This document shows, in pieces, positions 43,799-52,954 of a DNA stretch of 64,000 nucleotides. Numbering within the stretch: position 1 is the stretch's first letter; every line of letters starts with the position of its first letter. The notes beneath the pieces are model-generated. The model did no database searches. It was given only the letters and a program-made list of their open reading frames with translations, and was not told the DNA's origin. Where the stretch lies: the NCBI RefSeq assembly GCF_047303325.1, contig NZ_JBKBEX010000026.1, forward strand, positions 1 through 64,000, read 5' to 3'. The translations under genes and the position numbers were made by a program. Origin of the DNA: Polaromonas sp047303325 (GTDB lineage: Bacteria; Pseudomonadota; Gammaproteobacteria; Burkholderiales; Burkholderiaceae_C).

Positions 43799-45088
43799 CT
43801 ACTTCTCAGCTTGCTTGACCGCCTCAGCCATGTCGGTGCCGATCTTGGTCACGGCCTCGTCCACGCTGATTTCACCCACGATGGCCTGGGTGACGCGGGT
43901 CACGGTCGGCAGCATCAGGGCGCGGTTGTATTTGTAGCCTTGCAGCGCGTAGGCCGGAGCCGCGATGGTGCCGGTGCCGTTGGTAAAGACGGTCAGCGCC
44001 GCCTTGGCGGCCGGGCCCGCACTGGTGTACGCCAGGCCCCGCTTGGCCACCCCGGCGTGGGCGGGAATGGTGTTGGTGCGCGATGCGAATTCAGCGACAT
44101 TGGCCTCCTGCGCCATGAAGTCGAGGAAGCGGCCCACCTCTTTCGGGGACTTCGTGGTCTTCAGCGCCACCCAGGCCGCGCCGCCGGGCATGCCTGAGCA
44201 GGCCGCGGGGCCGCAAGGGTTGGGCACGGCGACCCAGTCGAAGGCATTGCCGATTTCCTTTTGCATGCGGTTGATCTGCCATGAACCCGACAGGATCATC
44301 ACCACACGGCCGTTCTTGAATTCGCCCACGGCATCGGCATAGCTGGAGCCGCCCGAACCGCCCCAGACATCCTTGAGCATGGTGCCGTCCTTGTGCCAGC
44401 CGACGAACTTGCCCACGGCAGTCTTGTAGCCCGCGTCAACCGTGAGGTTGCCCTTGGCGTCGAAGATCTTCGCGCCGTAGCTCACGGCGGGGCCCGCGAA
44501 GCGGTGGCCCGAGCGGTCCCAGGCCATGGCGGCCGGGGTCTGCGTGGCCTTGGCCACCTTGCGCGCCGCATCGATCCACTCTTCCCAGGTGGCCTTGGGG
44601 CCGGGCATGGGCACCTTGGCCTGCTCGAACAAGGTCTTGTTGACGAAGGGGCCGGTCATGGTCATTTGCGACAGGAAGCCGTAAATGCCCTTGTCACCCG
44701 CCTTGTTGCGCATCCAGGGCAAGGTGCTGCCGAAGTTGTCTTCCCAGTACTTGCGGTCTTTCACATAGGCGCTGATGTCTATGTAGTTCTTGGACAGGCC
44801 GCCGATCTCGGCGACACGCGCGATGTCGGGTCCCTGGCCGGCCGCCAGTTGCACGGGCAACTGCTCCACCACGGTCTTGTAGGGCACGATGTCAAGGATC
44901 ACCTTGGCGCCGGCGTTCTGGGCTTCATAACGCTTGATGAGGTCGGCCGTGACATCGCACTCATTGCCGTCCTGGTAGCACATGACACGGATGTCGGCGA
45001 AAGCGCTGGTGCCCAGCGTGGCGACGGCGGCGCCCAGGAGGCCGGCGCGCATGGCGTGCCTGGCGAGGGAACGAAGCTGGAAGTTCAT
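43799..45088 (-). CDS. Sugar ABC transporter substrate-binding protein
   Basis: Periplasmic receptor of 429 residues of the carbohydrate (MalE/UgpB, family 1) type. Signal peptide ends at GTSAFADI; then VMCYQDGNECDVTADLIKRY, QLAAGQGPDIARVAEIGGLS and GRVVMILSGSWQINRM. The ATG at 45088 starts the signal peptide. First gene of a five-gene operon (receptor, two permeases, ATPase, GH31 glucosidase) under the LacI operators at 45226-45262, so the ligand is probably an alpha-linked oligosaccharide such as a maltodextrin or trehalose/sucrose-like sugar. Confidence 0.92.
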   Translation of the reverse strand: MNFQLRSLARHAMRAGLLGAAVATLGTSAFADIRVMCYQDGNECDVTADLIKRYEAQNAGAKVILDIVPYKTVVEQLPVQLAAGQGPDIARVAEIGGLSKNYIDISAYVKDRKYWEDNFGSTLPWMRNKAGDKGIYGFLSQMTMTGPFVNKTLFEQAKVPMPGPKATWEEWIDAARKVAKATQTPAAMAWDRSGHRFAGPAVSYGAKIFDAKGNLTVDAGYKTAVGKFVGWHKDGTMLKDVWGGSGGSSYADAVGEFKNGRVVMILSGSWQINRMQKEIGNAFDWVAVPNPCGPAACSGMPGGAAWVALKTTKSPKEVGRFLDFMAQEANVAEFASRTNTIPAHAGVAKRGLAYTSAGPAAKAALTVFTNGTGTIAAPAYALQGYKYNRALMLPTVTRVTQAIVGEISVDEAVTKIGTDMAEAVKQAEK

Positions 45089-45225
45089 GTTTGTCTCTTT
45101 CTGGAAAAAAGGAAGATGGGGCCGATCGGTCGTCGGCTTCATGAATGCGCGTCGGCCGCGGGTGAGGTGAAAACCATGTCGTCTTGTTCCGTTGTTTTGC
45201 GATTGTTGGCGGTTTTGGGCTATTA

Positions 45226-45262
45226 TGGCAAACGTTTGCCAACGCTTGGCAATCGTTTGCCA
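45226..45262. promoter_or_regulatory. Overlapping LacI-family operators
   Basis: TGGCAAACGTTTGCCA at 45226-45241 is a perfect 16-bp palindrome with the central CG of LacI-family sites. A second copy at 45247-45262 (TGGCAATCGTTTGCCA) has one mismatch. Their centres are 21 bp apart, two helical turns, so repressors can bind on the same face. An intermediate TTGCCAA/TTGGCAA pair at about 45236-45252 links them. They lie 138 bp upstream of the receptor ATG and 225 bp upstream of the lacI-type gene, so they can serve both divergent promoters. Confidence 0.85.
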
Positions 45263-45486
45263 TAGTTGTCAGTCGCGGCTTTCTCGGTTATACGTTGCCT
45301 TGGCACGCACCGATCGCGCCGCCGGTCGGCCACCCGCCGCCGCCCCCTTGTTTTCCCAAAATACGACCCACTGATGCTTCGCTTTCCACTCGCCGGACTC
45401 CCGCCTCGCCAGCCGCATGACCGGCCTTCGCGCCAACCCGGCATTCGCTGCGGCGTCCTGACCCGGCAGGCCTGCCGCCCGCAGCG

Positions 45487-46515
45487 ATGACCGACGACAC
45501 CCCGCGCAGGCGCAAGGGCGTCGGCCCGGTTTCGCTGAGCGAAGTCGCCGTGCAGGCCGGCGTCTCCATCTCCACCGTCTCGCGCATCGTGAACGGCGAG
45601 ACCCGGCGGGCTTCGCCGGAAACGCTGGCGCGCGTGCGCGAGGCGATCAAGACCGTGGGCTACCACCCGAACCAGCTGGGGCGCGCGCTACGCAGCCGTG
45701 AGAGCCGCCTGGTCGCGATGCTGGCCGCCAACCTCGACAACCCGGTGATGGCCACGCTGGCCGCCTCCACCGAGGCCGCGCTGCGCCAGGCAGGCTACAC
45801 GATGATCCTGTGCGACACGCACGACCGGCCGGAGCTGCAGGACGACTATCTCAACGCCATGCGTTCGCAGGTCGTGCAGGGCTACGTGATGGTCGCGGCG
45901 CAGCCCAGTGACGGCCTGCGCGACTTCGTGGAGCGCGGTGCGCCCATGGTCTTCGTGAGCCGGCGCAGCCCGTTCGGCACCTGCGCCTTCGTGGGACCGG
46001 ACAACCTGGCGGCCGGCGCCGCCGCCGCAGACTACCTGCTCGACCGCGGCATCGACGCGCCGGCCGTGGTATTTCCGTCGCGCGGATCGTCCACGACCCG
46101 GGAACGCGTGCAGGGCTTTTGCGAACGGGTCGTCGCCAGAGGCTTGTCGGCCGACCGGGTCCGCCGGGTGGAGGCCCCCGGCATCTCGCACCTGGAAATC
46201 GGCTACGCCGCCGCGGCCCAGTTCGCGGCGCCCGGTGCCTGGCCGCGTGGCGCGATGTGCATCAGCGACCAGGTCGCCTATGGGGTGCACCGCATGGCCC
46301 GCGAGAGCGGAATCCGGGTGCCCGGCGACTGCGAGCTGGTCGGCATCGACGGCAACCCGATCAATGCCTGGCTCGCCCCGTGGCTCACCTCGGTCGAAAT
46401 TCCGCACCAGGATTTCGGACCGGTCATCGTGGACCTGATGCTGAGCCTGTGGGGCGGCGCAGCGCCACGCGAACGCCTCATGCCGCACCGCATGGCGGCT
46501 GCGCTCGCGACCTGA
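45487..46515 (+). CDS. LacI-family transcriptional regulator
   Basis: Protein of 342 residues. The helix-turn-helix and hinge are clear: VSLSEVAVQAGVSISTVSRI, then YHPNQLGRALRSRES. The sugar-binding core includes LVAMLAANLDNPVMATLA, QVVQGYVMVAAQPSD and a C-terminal LVGIDGNPINAW. It is divergent from the sugar transporter operon with two LacI-type operators between, so it is the local repressor, relieved by the imported sugar or a derivative. The DNA between 45263 and 45486 holds no gene. Confidence 0.94.
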   Translation: MTDDTPRRRKGVGPVSLSEVAVQAGVSISTVSRIVNGETRRASPETLARVREAIKTVGYHPNQLGRALRSRESRLVAMLAANLDNPVMATLAASTEAALRQAGYTMILCDTHDRPELQDDYLNAMRSQVVQGYVMVAAQPSDGLRDFVERGAPMVFVSRRSPFGTCAFVGPDNLAAGAAAADYLLDRGIDAPAVVFPSRGSSTTRERVQGFCERVVARGLSADRVRRVEAPGISHLEIGYAAAAQFAAPGAWPRGAMCISDQVAYGVHRMARESGIRVPGDCELVGIDGNPINAWLAPWLTSVEIPHQDFGPVIVDLMLSLWGGAAPRERLMPHRMAAALAT

Positions 46516-46631
46516 AACTGGCCAGGCCTGCGCCGGATGCGCGTCACGGCGAACATTCTGCGGCCATACAAACTGCAGGTATTGCAGCTTGTGCCCGATA
46601 TTGACCACCAGCGCCAGCCATTTTGGACATG

Positions 46632-46659
46632 AAAAAAGCGCCTGAAAAGGCGCTTTTTT
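46632..46659. terminator. Bidirectional rho-independent terminator after the LacI gene
   Basis: AAAAAAGCGCC (46632-46642) pairs with GGCGCTTTTTT (46649-46659) around a six-base loop. The A-run and T-run on either side let it work on both strands, ending the lacI-type transcript and the small basic gene that converges on it. Confidence 0.9.
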
Positions 46660-46695
46660 CATGGATGCGACCTGGGCCACATCAGCAGAACCGGC

Positions 46696-46857
46696 TCAAC
46701 CCTGGTGGGGACGCTTGCCAGGGTTCTTTTTGCTGCGGGTGTGGGAACCGCGCTCCAGGCTGATCTTCTGGCCGCGGCCGGTGGTGATGGTGTAGCCCTT
46801 GGGAGGGACTGGCTTTGGGGCGCAGATGTCGGCTTCGACTCTGATTTTCTTGGGCAT
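46696..46857 (-). CDS. Small basic conserved-type protein (53 aa)
   Basis: Reading the minus strand gives MPKKIRVEADICAPKPVPPK, then a GYTITTGRGQKISLERGSHT segment and a Lys/Arg-rich tail ending in a TGA. GGAG stands about six bases before the ATG and a terminator follows, so it has the layout of a real gene although it is short. The protein is strongly basic with one Cys and may bind nucleic acid; no family name is claimed. Confidence 0.72.
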   Translation of the reverse strand: MPKKIRVEADICAPKPVPPKGYTITTGRGQKISLERGSHTRSKKNPGKRPHQG

Positions 46858-46931
46858 GGAGAACTCCGGTTAAAAATGGCGTAGCCCGTGATTTTAAGCC
46901 ACTCCGGGCTCCGGGCCGCTGCAGGGGGCGA

Positions 46932-47771
46932 TCAGCCGTAGAGGGCGGCCGGCGCCTGCTCCCGGGCGCACTGCTTCTGGACCGGCGTCAGCGCGCGCGA
47001 GACGGGCTCCCAGGTGCTGGCATAGGCCGGTAGCGCATCGGGCGCGAAGGCGGTATGCGGCCAGTCGGAGCCCCAGACCAGGCGCCGGCCGAACAGGGCC
47101 GCCATCCTGCGGATCACGTCATAAAGCGCCTCATACGGCGCCTGCGCGCGCAGGCGGTACCAGCCCGAAAGCTTGACCCAGGCGTCCTGGGCCGTGAGCT
47201 GCTCCAGCGCGCGCCAGGCCGGGTGGCCGGGCGCTATCCCCGCGTGCATGCCCGCGAGGTGGTCCAGCACAGCGGGCACAGGGTTGGCGGCATGCAGGGC
47301 GGCGATCACCGGCAGATCATCGGGCGAGGCATACCACTGCACATGCCAGCCCAGGGCGCGCAGGCGCGGCGCCAGGGCCTGGAAGCGCTCCATCGCGCCG
47401 CCCTGCGCCGCGCCCAGGCTGTCGCCGACGGGCGACACCAGGTTAAAGCGCACACCGCGCACGCCCAGCGCGTGCATGTCGGCCAGCGCCGCGTCGTCCA
47501 CCGAGGGCGGCAGCACCACCACGCCGCGGTGCCGCCCCCGGCTGGCGCGCAGCGCATCGAGCAACACGCTGTTGTCCGTACCGTAGACGCTGGGCTGCAC
47601 CAGCACCAGGTGACCGAAGCCGTAGGCATGGGCCAGTTGCTCAATGTCGGCCAGCGGACGGTGCACAGGGCGGTAATGGCCCGCAGCCACGGGCGCCTCG
47701 GCATCGAACACATGCACGTGGCTGTCCCAGCCGGGCGCCACAGGGGCTGTCACTGCATTTCGCACGGCCAA
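46932..47771 (-). CDS. Amidohydrolase family 2 protein (2-pyrone-4,6-dicarboxylate lactonase-like)
   Basis: TIM-barrel hydrolase of 279 residues. Metal-site features are WDSHVHVFD at the N-terminus (His-x-His), VLDHLAGMH (His) and VWGSDWPHT (Asp) near the C-terminus. Family members hydrolyse lactones or decarboxylate aromatic acids. It lies four bases behind the Bug receptor gene on the same strand, in a GntR-controlled operon, so it probably acts on the carboxylate that the receptor captures. The substrate is unknown. Confidence 0.88.
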   Translation of the reverse strand: MAVRNAVTAPVAPGWDSHVHVFDAEAPVAAGHYRPVHRPLADIEQLAHAYGFGHLVLVQPSVYGTDNSVLLDALRASRGRHRGVVVLPPSVDDAALADMHALGVRGVRFNLVSPVGDSLGAAQGGAMERFQALAPRLRALGWHVQWYASPDDLPVIAALHAANPVPAVLDHLAGMHAGIAPGHPAWRALEQLTAQDAWVKLSGWYRLRAQAPYEALYDVIRRMAALFGRRLVWGSDWPHTAFAPDALPAYASTWEPVSRALTPVQKQCAREQAPAALYG

Positions 47772-47775
47772 GGCC

Positions 47776-48804
47776 CTAGCCCGCGGTGATCTTGCGGTCT
47801 TTGATGATGCGGCCCCACTTGAGCTGCTGGGCCTTGAGGAAAGCCACGGTCAGCGCTTCCGGTCCGTCGGGGAAGACTTCACCGCTCAGGCTGCGGATGC
47901 GGCCCAGCACCTCGGGGTCGGCCATGGTCTTGCGGATGGCCGCGACCAGCGCGGCCTTGGACTTGGCGTCTATGCCGGCGGGCGCCAGCACCGGGTTCCA
48001 TTCGAGCACCTCGTAGGCCGGCACGCCAGCTTCTTCCATGGTCGGCATGTCGGGCAGCGAGCGCGTGCGGCGCCGGCTGGTGACCGCCAGCGGGCGCAGC
48101 CGGCCCGACTGGATTTGCCCCAGCGAGGAGGCCACGTTGGCGAAGAACAGCGGCACCTGGCCGGCCATCACGTCGTTCATGGCCGGGCCGCCGCCGCGGT
48201 AGGGCACGTGCACCAGCTTGACGCCGGCCAGGTCCTCGAACAGCGCGCCGGCCAGGTGCTGGGCCGAGCCGTTGCCCGAGGAGGCATAGGCGATCTGCCC
48301 GGGCCTGGCCTTGGCCATGCGTATCAGGTCCTTGACGCTTTTGGCTTCAAAGCCGGGCGTGCAGACCAGCACGTTGGGAAACTGCGCCAGCACGGCCAGC
48401 GGCGCAAACGCCGTGTCGACGTCATAGGGCAGCTTGGGATACAGCGCGGGATTGACCGCGAAGGACGAGGCATCGACCAGCAGCTGCGTGCCGTCGGGCG
48501 TGGCGCGCGCCACCTGGGTCGCGGCGATCTGGCCGCCGGCGCCGGGTTTGTTGTCCACCAGCACGGGCTGGCCCAGGAACTCCGACAGGCGCGGCGCGAT
48601 CAGGCGCGCCATCAGGTCGGCGCCGCCGCCCGCGGCATAGGACACGACCAGCGTGATCGGCTTGCCGCCGGCGATCTGGCCGGCCGCGTTGGCGGCAAAA
48701 GCCCAGGGTGCGGCGACGGCCGCGCCGGTGGCCTGCAACATGAGGCGGCGCGAGCGGTTCAGCGGCTGGGTCGCGGATGAAAGGTGACGGGGCTTGGCTG
48801 GCAT
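47776..48804 (-). CDS. Bug/TctC family receptor (third copy)
   Basis: Protein of 342 residues. A twin-Arg-containing signal (NRSRRLMLQATGAAVAAPWA) precedes KPITLVVSYAAGGGADLMAR, VLVDNKPGAGGQIAATQVA, YASSGNGSAQHLAGALFE and VPYRGGGPAMNDVMAGQVPL. GGAG precedes the ATG. It lies between a GntR regulator gene (46-bp gap) and an amidohydrolase gene (4-bp gap). Confidence 0.92.
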   Translation of the reverse strand: MPAKPRHLSSATQPLNRSRRLMLQATGAAVAAPWAFAANAAGQIAGGKPITLVVSYAAGGGADLMARLIAPRLSEFLGQPVLVDNKPGAGGQIAATQVARATPDGTQLLVDASSFAVNPALYPKLPYDVDTAFAPLAVLAQFPNVLVCTPGFEAKSVKDLIRMAKARPGQIAYASSGNGSAQHLAGALFEDLAGVKLVHVPYRGGGPAMNDVMAGQVPLFFANVASSLGQIQSGRLRPLAVTSRRRTRSLPDMPTMEEAGVPAYEVLEWNPVLAPAGIDAKSKAALVAAIRKTMADPEVLGRIRSLSGEVFPDGPEALTVAFLKAQQLKWGRIIKDRKITAG

Positions 48805-48850
48805 GGTTTCTCCGGTTTCAGGGATGGTTCAAGGACGTGCAAGCAGGTGT

Positions 48851-49588
48851 TCAAGTGATGGTGACGGTGTAGTGAAAGGCATGGGCGTCGCCGCGCGTAT
48901 GGCGCACTTCCACGCAGCGGCCGGCCAGGTCGTAGGCGCTGCGCGTGACCAGCGCGCAGGGGTGGCCGGCCGACAGGGCCAGGTGCCCGGCCTGGGCCGC
49001 GGTCAGCACACCGAAGGCGATTTCATCGATCGCGCGGGCCACACGCACGCCGCAGCGCTCGGCAAACATCGGGTAGAGCAAATCACCCCAGGCGGCGGTA
49101 TCGCCCTCGCCAAGCCCGGCGAACAGGGCCAGCGGCAGCCAGATTTCTTCATAAACACAGGGCTGGCCCGACAGCGAGCGCACACGTTGCAGACGCAGCG
49201 CGGTGTCGCCGGGCGCCAGACCCAGGCGGCGCGCCACCTCGGCGGGCGCGATCAGCAGCTGGCGCGACACGATGCGCGAGACCGGCACCTCGCCCGTGCC
49301 CTCGCCGAAGCGAAAGAATCGCATCATGGTGTCGCCCGTCAAGCCGGCGCGCACAAAGGTGCCGCGGCCGTGGATGCGTTCAATCAGCCCCTGGCCGGCC
49401 AGCAGTTCCAGCGCGCGGCGCAGCGTGCCCAGCGCCACGCCGTGCTGAGCGGCCAAGGTCTGCTCGGCCGGCAGCGCGCTGCCCGGCGGCCATTCGCCCG
49501 CCACCACGCGCGCGCGCAAGGCGGCGGCCAGCGCGGCATAGCGGCTTTGGCCCGGCTCGGGCACCACGGTCAGGGCAGGTGCGCTCAT
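48851..49588 (-). CDS. GntR-family regulator (HutC/UTRA type)
   Basis: Protein of 245 residues. The N-terminal winged helix is typical (YAALAAALRARVVAGEWPPG, LPAEQTLAAQHGVALGTLRR, GLIERIHGRGTFVR). The C-terminal UTRA effector domain includes LGLAPGDTALRLQRVRSLSG, VYEEIWLPL and a final HTRGDAHAFHYTVTI. A palindromic operator lies directly before its start, so it controls itself and the Bug-amidohydrolase genes that follow. Confidence 0.94.
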   Translation of the reverse strand: MSAPALTVVPEPGQSRYAALAAALRARVVAGEWPPGSALPAEQTLAAQHGVALGTLRRALELLAGQGLIERIHGRGTFVRAGLTGDTMMRFFRFGEGTGEVPVSRIVSRQLLIAPAEVARRLGLAPGDTALRLQRVRSLSGQPCVYEEIWLPLALFAGLGEGDTAAWGDLLYPMFAERCGVRVARAIDEIAFGVLTAAQAGHLALSAGHPCALVTRSAYDLAGRCVEVRHTRGDAHAFHYTVTIT

Positions 49589-49591
49589 GAT

Positions 49592-49619
49592 TGATCTAGT
49601 CCTATAGATGACTAGATCA
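49592..49619. promoter_or_regulatory. GntR operator overlapping the regulator's own promoter
   Basis: TGATCTAGTC at 49592-49601 and GACTAGATCA at 49610-49619 are perfect 10-bp inverted arms with an 8-bp spacer (CTATAGAT), three bases upstream of the GntR start codon. The position implies autorepression by blocking transcription or translation initiation. Confidence 0.85.
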
Positions 49620-49671
49620 TGTCACGTACCAAAGCTTCAGTTTCCTAGGGTTTACACGTAGCGCTGCGGCC

Positions 49672-49699
49672 AAAAAAAACGGCGCCCGTCTGGGCGCCG
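49672..49699 (-). terminator. Rho-independent terminator after the fourth Bug receptor gene
   Basis: On the minus strand CGGCGCCC, loop AGAC, GGGCGCCG is followed by eight T residues (plus-strand A-run at 49672-49679). It lies about 30 bp beyond the stop of the Bug gene at 49731. Confidence 0.88.
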
Positions 49700-49730
49700 C
49701 CTTGTGCAGGAAGCAAGCCTGACAACGCGC

Positions 49731-50693
49731 TTATTCGATGGTCGCGCCGGAAGCCTGCACGATGCTCTTCCACTTCACGTAATCGGTCTTGAGCAGGCTG
49801 GAGAACTGCTCGGGCGTCATGTTCTGCACCTCGGCGCCCTGGGCGTGGATGGCGGCCTTCATGTCGGCCGTGGCCAGCAGCTTGTTGACTTCGGCATTGA
49901 CGGTGGCCACGACGTCCTTGGGCGTGCCGGCCGGCATGAAGAGGCCGTACCAGGTGCTCACGTCAAAGTCCTTGTAGCCCAGTTCGGCCACGGTGGGCAC
50001 CTCGGGCAGCGAGGTGCTGCGGCGCGCCGAGGTGACGGCCAGCGGGCGCAGCTTGCCCGACTTGATCTGGGCGATGGCCGAGGGCAGCGAGGACACCATC
50101 AGGTCCACATTCCCGGCCAGCACGTCCATCATGGCCGGGTTGGAGCCCTTGTAGGGCACGTGGCGCAGCTTGATGTTGGCGGCGCTGTTGAATATTTCGC
50201 CGGCCAGGTGGATGGTGGTGCCGTTGCCGGGCGAGCCGTAGGTGACGCTGTCGGGCGCGGCCTTGGCCGCGGCCACCACGTCGGCCAGGGTCTTGAAGCG
50301 CGACTGCACGCCCGTGACGATGACCACCGGCGTGTAGGCCACGTGGGCCACGGCCACCAGGTCTTTGGTCGGGTCGTAGCTCAGGTTTTTGTAAAGCCAG
50401 GGCGCGACGACCAGGTTGTCCTTCTGGCCCATGACCATGTCGTAGCCCGTGGGCGCGGCGCGCACGGCTTCGGCAATGCCTATGGTGCCGCCCGCGCCGC
50501 CGCGGTTGTCGGGGATTACCGTCCACTTGCTGGCCTCCGTGAGTTTGGTGGCCACCAGGCGCGACAGGATGTCGGTGCCGCCGCCGGGTGGGAAAGGCAC
50601 GATCAGGCGGATGGGCTTGGTGGGATAGCTCTGGGCCTGCGCGGCGCAGAGCACCAACGCGAGGGCGACGAAGGACAGAATTTTGCGAAGCAT
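49731..50693 (-). CDS. Bug/TctC family receptor (fourth copy)
   Basis: Protein of 320 residues with a short signal peptide (ILSFVALALVLCAAQAQS). Bug motifs are IRLIVPFPPGGGTDILSR, VIPDNRGGAGGTIGIAEAV, YGSPGNGTTIHLAGEIF and VPYKGSNPAMMDVLAGNVDL. Monocistronic, ended by a strong terminator. The 192 bp upstream (50694-50885) hold no gene. Confidence 0.93.
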   Translation of the reverse strand: MLRKILSFVALALVLCAAQAQSYPTKPIRLIVPFPPGGGTDILSRLVATKLTEASKWTVIPDNRGGAGGTIGIAEAVRAAPTGYDMVMGQKDNLVVAPWLYKNLSYDPTKDLVAVAHVAYTPVVIVTGVQSRFKTLADVVAAAKAAPDSVTYGSPGNGTTIHLAGEIFNSAANIKLRHVPYKGSNPAMMDVLAGNVDLMVSSLPSAIAQIKSGKLRPLAVTSARRSTSLPEVPTVAELGYKDFDVSTWYGLFMPAGTPKDVVATVNAEVNKLLATADMKAAIHAQGAEVQNMTPEQFSSLLKTDYVKWKSIVQASGATIE

Positions 50694-50885
50694 GGGGGAA
50701 GTCTCCAGATGGGGCTTGCAAGCATAAGGCCCATGATGGGTACCCCGCGTGCGGCCGGTTTTTGACCCTCGATTTTATTCGCCGACCTGTCTATACAAGG
50801 CCTGAATGGGCCGTGATCCGCGGGGGCCGGCCTCGCGGCCGGCGATGGGCCCGCGGCAACTCGCCGTTTCCAGTGCAACAGCGGC

Positions 50886-51509
50886 CTATGTCGCATGACC
50901 TTGCGGGATCAGGTACGAGCGGATCATCGTCGCGAGTTCACGCTTGAGGTCCGGCGACGCCAAAGTTCCTCTCCGGGCAGCACCATGAATCACGCCTTCG
51001 ACCGCGGAAGAAAGCACCTGGACCATGGCGTCGACGGCCAGTCCTTTCCGACGGCCGGACTTCGCAACAATCGCTCGGTAACGCTCCAGGTACTCGGATT
51101 CGAACGCGCGATGCGCGGAGCTCCCGGCGCCGCCCGGCACCTCGTCCAGCAGCACCCGGTGAAGGGCGGGATGAAGACTATGGACCGCAACCATGCCATC
51201 CACAAGACCATCAATCAGCTGGTCCAGCGACGCGCCCTGCCCGGCCTTTCGCAGCACCCCCAGCACGTCGTCCAGGTGATGGCGCCGGATGGCATCCACC
51301 AACACCAGCTTGTCGGGGAAATATTGGTAAATGGACCCGATGCTGACGCCGGCGACTTCGGCAACCTCGTTCGTCGTGAAGCCGGCCCAGCCCCGGTCGG
51401 CCAGAACGCGAGCCCCGGCTCGAACGATGACCTCCACCGTGGCCCGGGAACGCGCTTGGCGTGGCTCTTTGCGCATTGATGACCGTGCCGCTGAAATGCG
51501 AGTAGACAC
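50886..51509 (-). CDS. TetR-family transcriptional regulator
   Basis: Protein of 207 residues from the GTG at 51509, which has GGGAG upstream; the ATG at 51476 (196 residues) is the alternative. The helix-turn-helix is plain: ARVLADRGWAGFTTNEVAEV, AGVSIGSIYQYFPDKLVLVD. The C-terminal ligand domain is divergent, as is usual. It is divergent from the DinB-like gene across 69 bp that contain ATGTACAT (51532-51539), a possible half-site. It likely regulates that gene. Confidence 0.9.
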   Translation of the reverse strand: MSTRISAARSSMRKEPRQARSRATVEVIVRAGARVLADRGWAGFTTNEVAEVAGVSIGSIYQYFPDKLVLVDAIRRHHLDDVLGVLRKAGQGASLDQLIDGLVDGMVAVHSLHPALHRVLLDEVPGGAGSSAHRAFESEYLERYRAIVAKSGRRKGLAVDAMVQVLSSAVEGVIHGAARRGTLASPDLKRELATMIRSYLIPQGHAT

Positions 51510-51578
51510 GTGACCCCACTCCCATGAATATATGTACATGGTACTCACATTTCTCGAACGACAAAGGACACCTTCAAC

Positions 51579-52088
51579 ATGAGCGCTGTCGCATTGCTGC
51601 GGACCCTTTTTAGCTACCGCGCCTGGGCCAATGCCGAGTTCCTGGACAAGATGAAAGGCTTCGATGCCAAGCTGCATGCCGAAGACCGGCAGGCCGCCCT
51701 GCGGCTGCTCAACCACAACTACATCGTTGACCAGATATTCGCGGCGCATCTCGTCGGCGCCGCGCACAACTTTGCCGCAGACAACACGCCGGACACACCC
51801 ACACTGGAAGACCTGCGCCAGGCGCTGACGGCTTCCGACCGCTGGTACCTGAACTACCTGGAAACCGCCACGCCTGAACTGTTGTCCGAATTCGTGCCCT
51901 TTGTGTTCACTGACGGGGACCGAGGGTGCATGTCACGCGAGGAAATTCTGACCCACCTCGTCATCCATAGTGGCTACCATCGCGGCGAGATCGGACGCAT
52001 CATGTCGCGGCTCGCAATCAGCATCCCATGGGACACCTTCGCGGTGTACCTGCACCAAGCCGACCCGTCACGCCGATTGAAAGCGTAA
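51579..52088 (+). CDS. DinB/YfiT-like putative metal-dependent protein
   Basis: Four-helix-bundle protein of 169 residues. The three-His metal site is visible as LLNHNYIVDQIF (first His) and HLVIHSGYHRGEIGRIM (two His). The opening FSYRAWANAEFLDKMK is typical of DinB family proteins, which include thiol transferases and stress proteins. Under control of the divergent TetR gene by position. The specific reaction is unknown. Confidence 0.9.
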   Translation: MSAVALLRTLFSYRAWANAEFLDKMKGFDAKLHAEDRQAALRLLNHNYIVDQIFAAHLVGAAHNFAADNTPDTPTLEDLRQALTASDRWYLNYLETATPELLSEFVPFVFTDGDRGCMSREEILTHLVIHSGYHRGEIGRIMSRLAISIPWDTFAVYLHQADPSRRLKA

Positions 52089-52120
52089 GACGAGCCGATC
52101 GAACGGCGCAGCGCACCGGA

Positions 52121-52954
52121 CTAGATCATCTCCAGGGGAACCGGGCCCACAGGTGGCTGAAAAAGCGCGTCCAACTCGGCCAGTTGTTCGTCGCTGAGCT
52201 GAATCTGCGCAGCCGCGACGTTCTCGCGCAAGCGGTCCGGGTGGCTGGTCTTGGGAATCGCGATCACGCCTTGTTGCGCCAGCAGCCAGGCCAGCGCGGC
52301 CTGGGAGGGCAACATGCCGTGGTTTTTTGCGAAGCGGGCCAGGCCCGCATGGCGCAAGAGGCGCGCCTGCTCAATCGGAGAATAAGCCATCACCGGCACG
52401 CGCCGCTCGCGAAGCCAGGGCAACAAGTCCCACTCGATGCCGCGCCGCGTGAGGTTGTACAGCAGCTGATTGGCCTGCACGTCCTTCCCGCCGGGCAGGG
52501 CCCACAGCTCTTTCATATCCGCCATATCTAGGTTGCTGATGCCGTAGTGCCTGATCTTGCCGGCCTTTTGCAGCGCCATGAAAGCCTGCAGGGTTTCGGC
52601 CAGCGGTACCGAACCGCGCCAGTGCAGCAAATAAAGATCTATGCGGTCGGTGCGCAAGCGGCGCAGGCTGCGCTCGCAGGCCGCCACCATGCCGGCCTTC
52701 GACGCATTGTGCGGATAGACCTTGCTCACCACAAAGGCCTCGTCGCGCCGGCCTTGCAGCGCTTCGCCGACCAGTTCCTCTGACAGCCCTTCGCCATACA
52801 TTTCAGCGGTATCGACCAGCGTGCAGCCCAGATCCAGCCCCAGCCGCAAGGTCGCGAGTTCATCAGCGCGCCGCGATGGCGCATCGCCCATGTTCCAGGT
52901 GCCCATGCCGAGGGCGGGGACGGCTTCGCCGCCGGGCAGCAATACGGTCTTCAT
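52121..52954 (-). CDS. Aldo/keto reductase
   Basis: NADPH-dependent reductase of 277 residues. The catalytic tetrad is visible: Asp and Tyr in VDTAEMYGEGLSEELVGEAL, Lys in VVSKVYP and His in YLLHWRGSVPL. The cofactor-binding C-terminal AIPKTSHPDRLREN is present. The ATG at 52954 is preferred since the upstream codons precede the conserved strand. The gene converges with the DinB-like gene, 32 bp apart. Confidence 0.93.
   Translation of the reverse strand: MKTVLLPGGEAVPALGMGTWNMGDAPSRRADELATLRLGLDLGCTLVDTAEMYGEGLSEELVGEALQGRRDEAFVVSKVYPHNASKAGMVAACERSLRRLRTDRIDLYLLHWRGSVPLAETLQAFMALQKAGKIRHYGISNLDMADMKELWALPGGKDVQANQLLYNLTRRGIEWDLLPWLRERRVPVMAYSPIEQARLLRHAGLARFAKNHGMLPSQAALAWLLAQQGVIAIPKTSHPDRLRENVAAAQIQLSDEQLAELDALFQPPVGPVPLEMI

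Noticed and set aside
46538..46662. CRISPR-like or tandem repeat near the LacI gene end
   Set aside because: The only repetition is the single hairpin of a rho-independent terminator.
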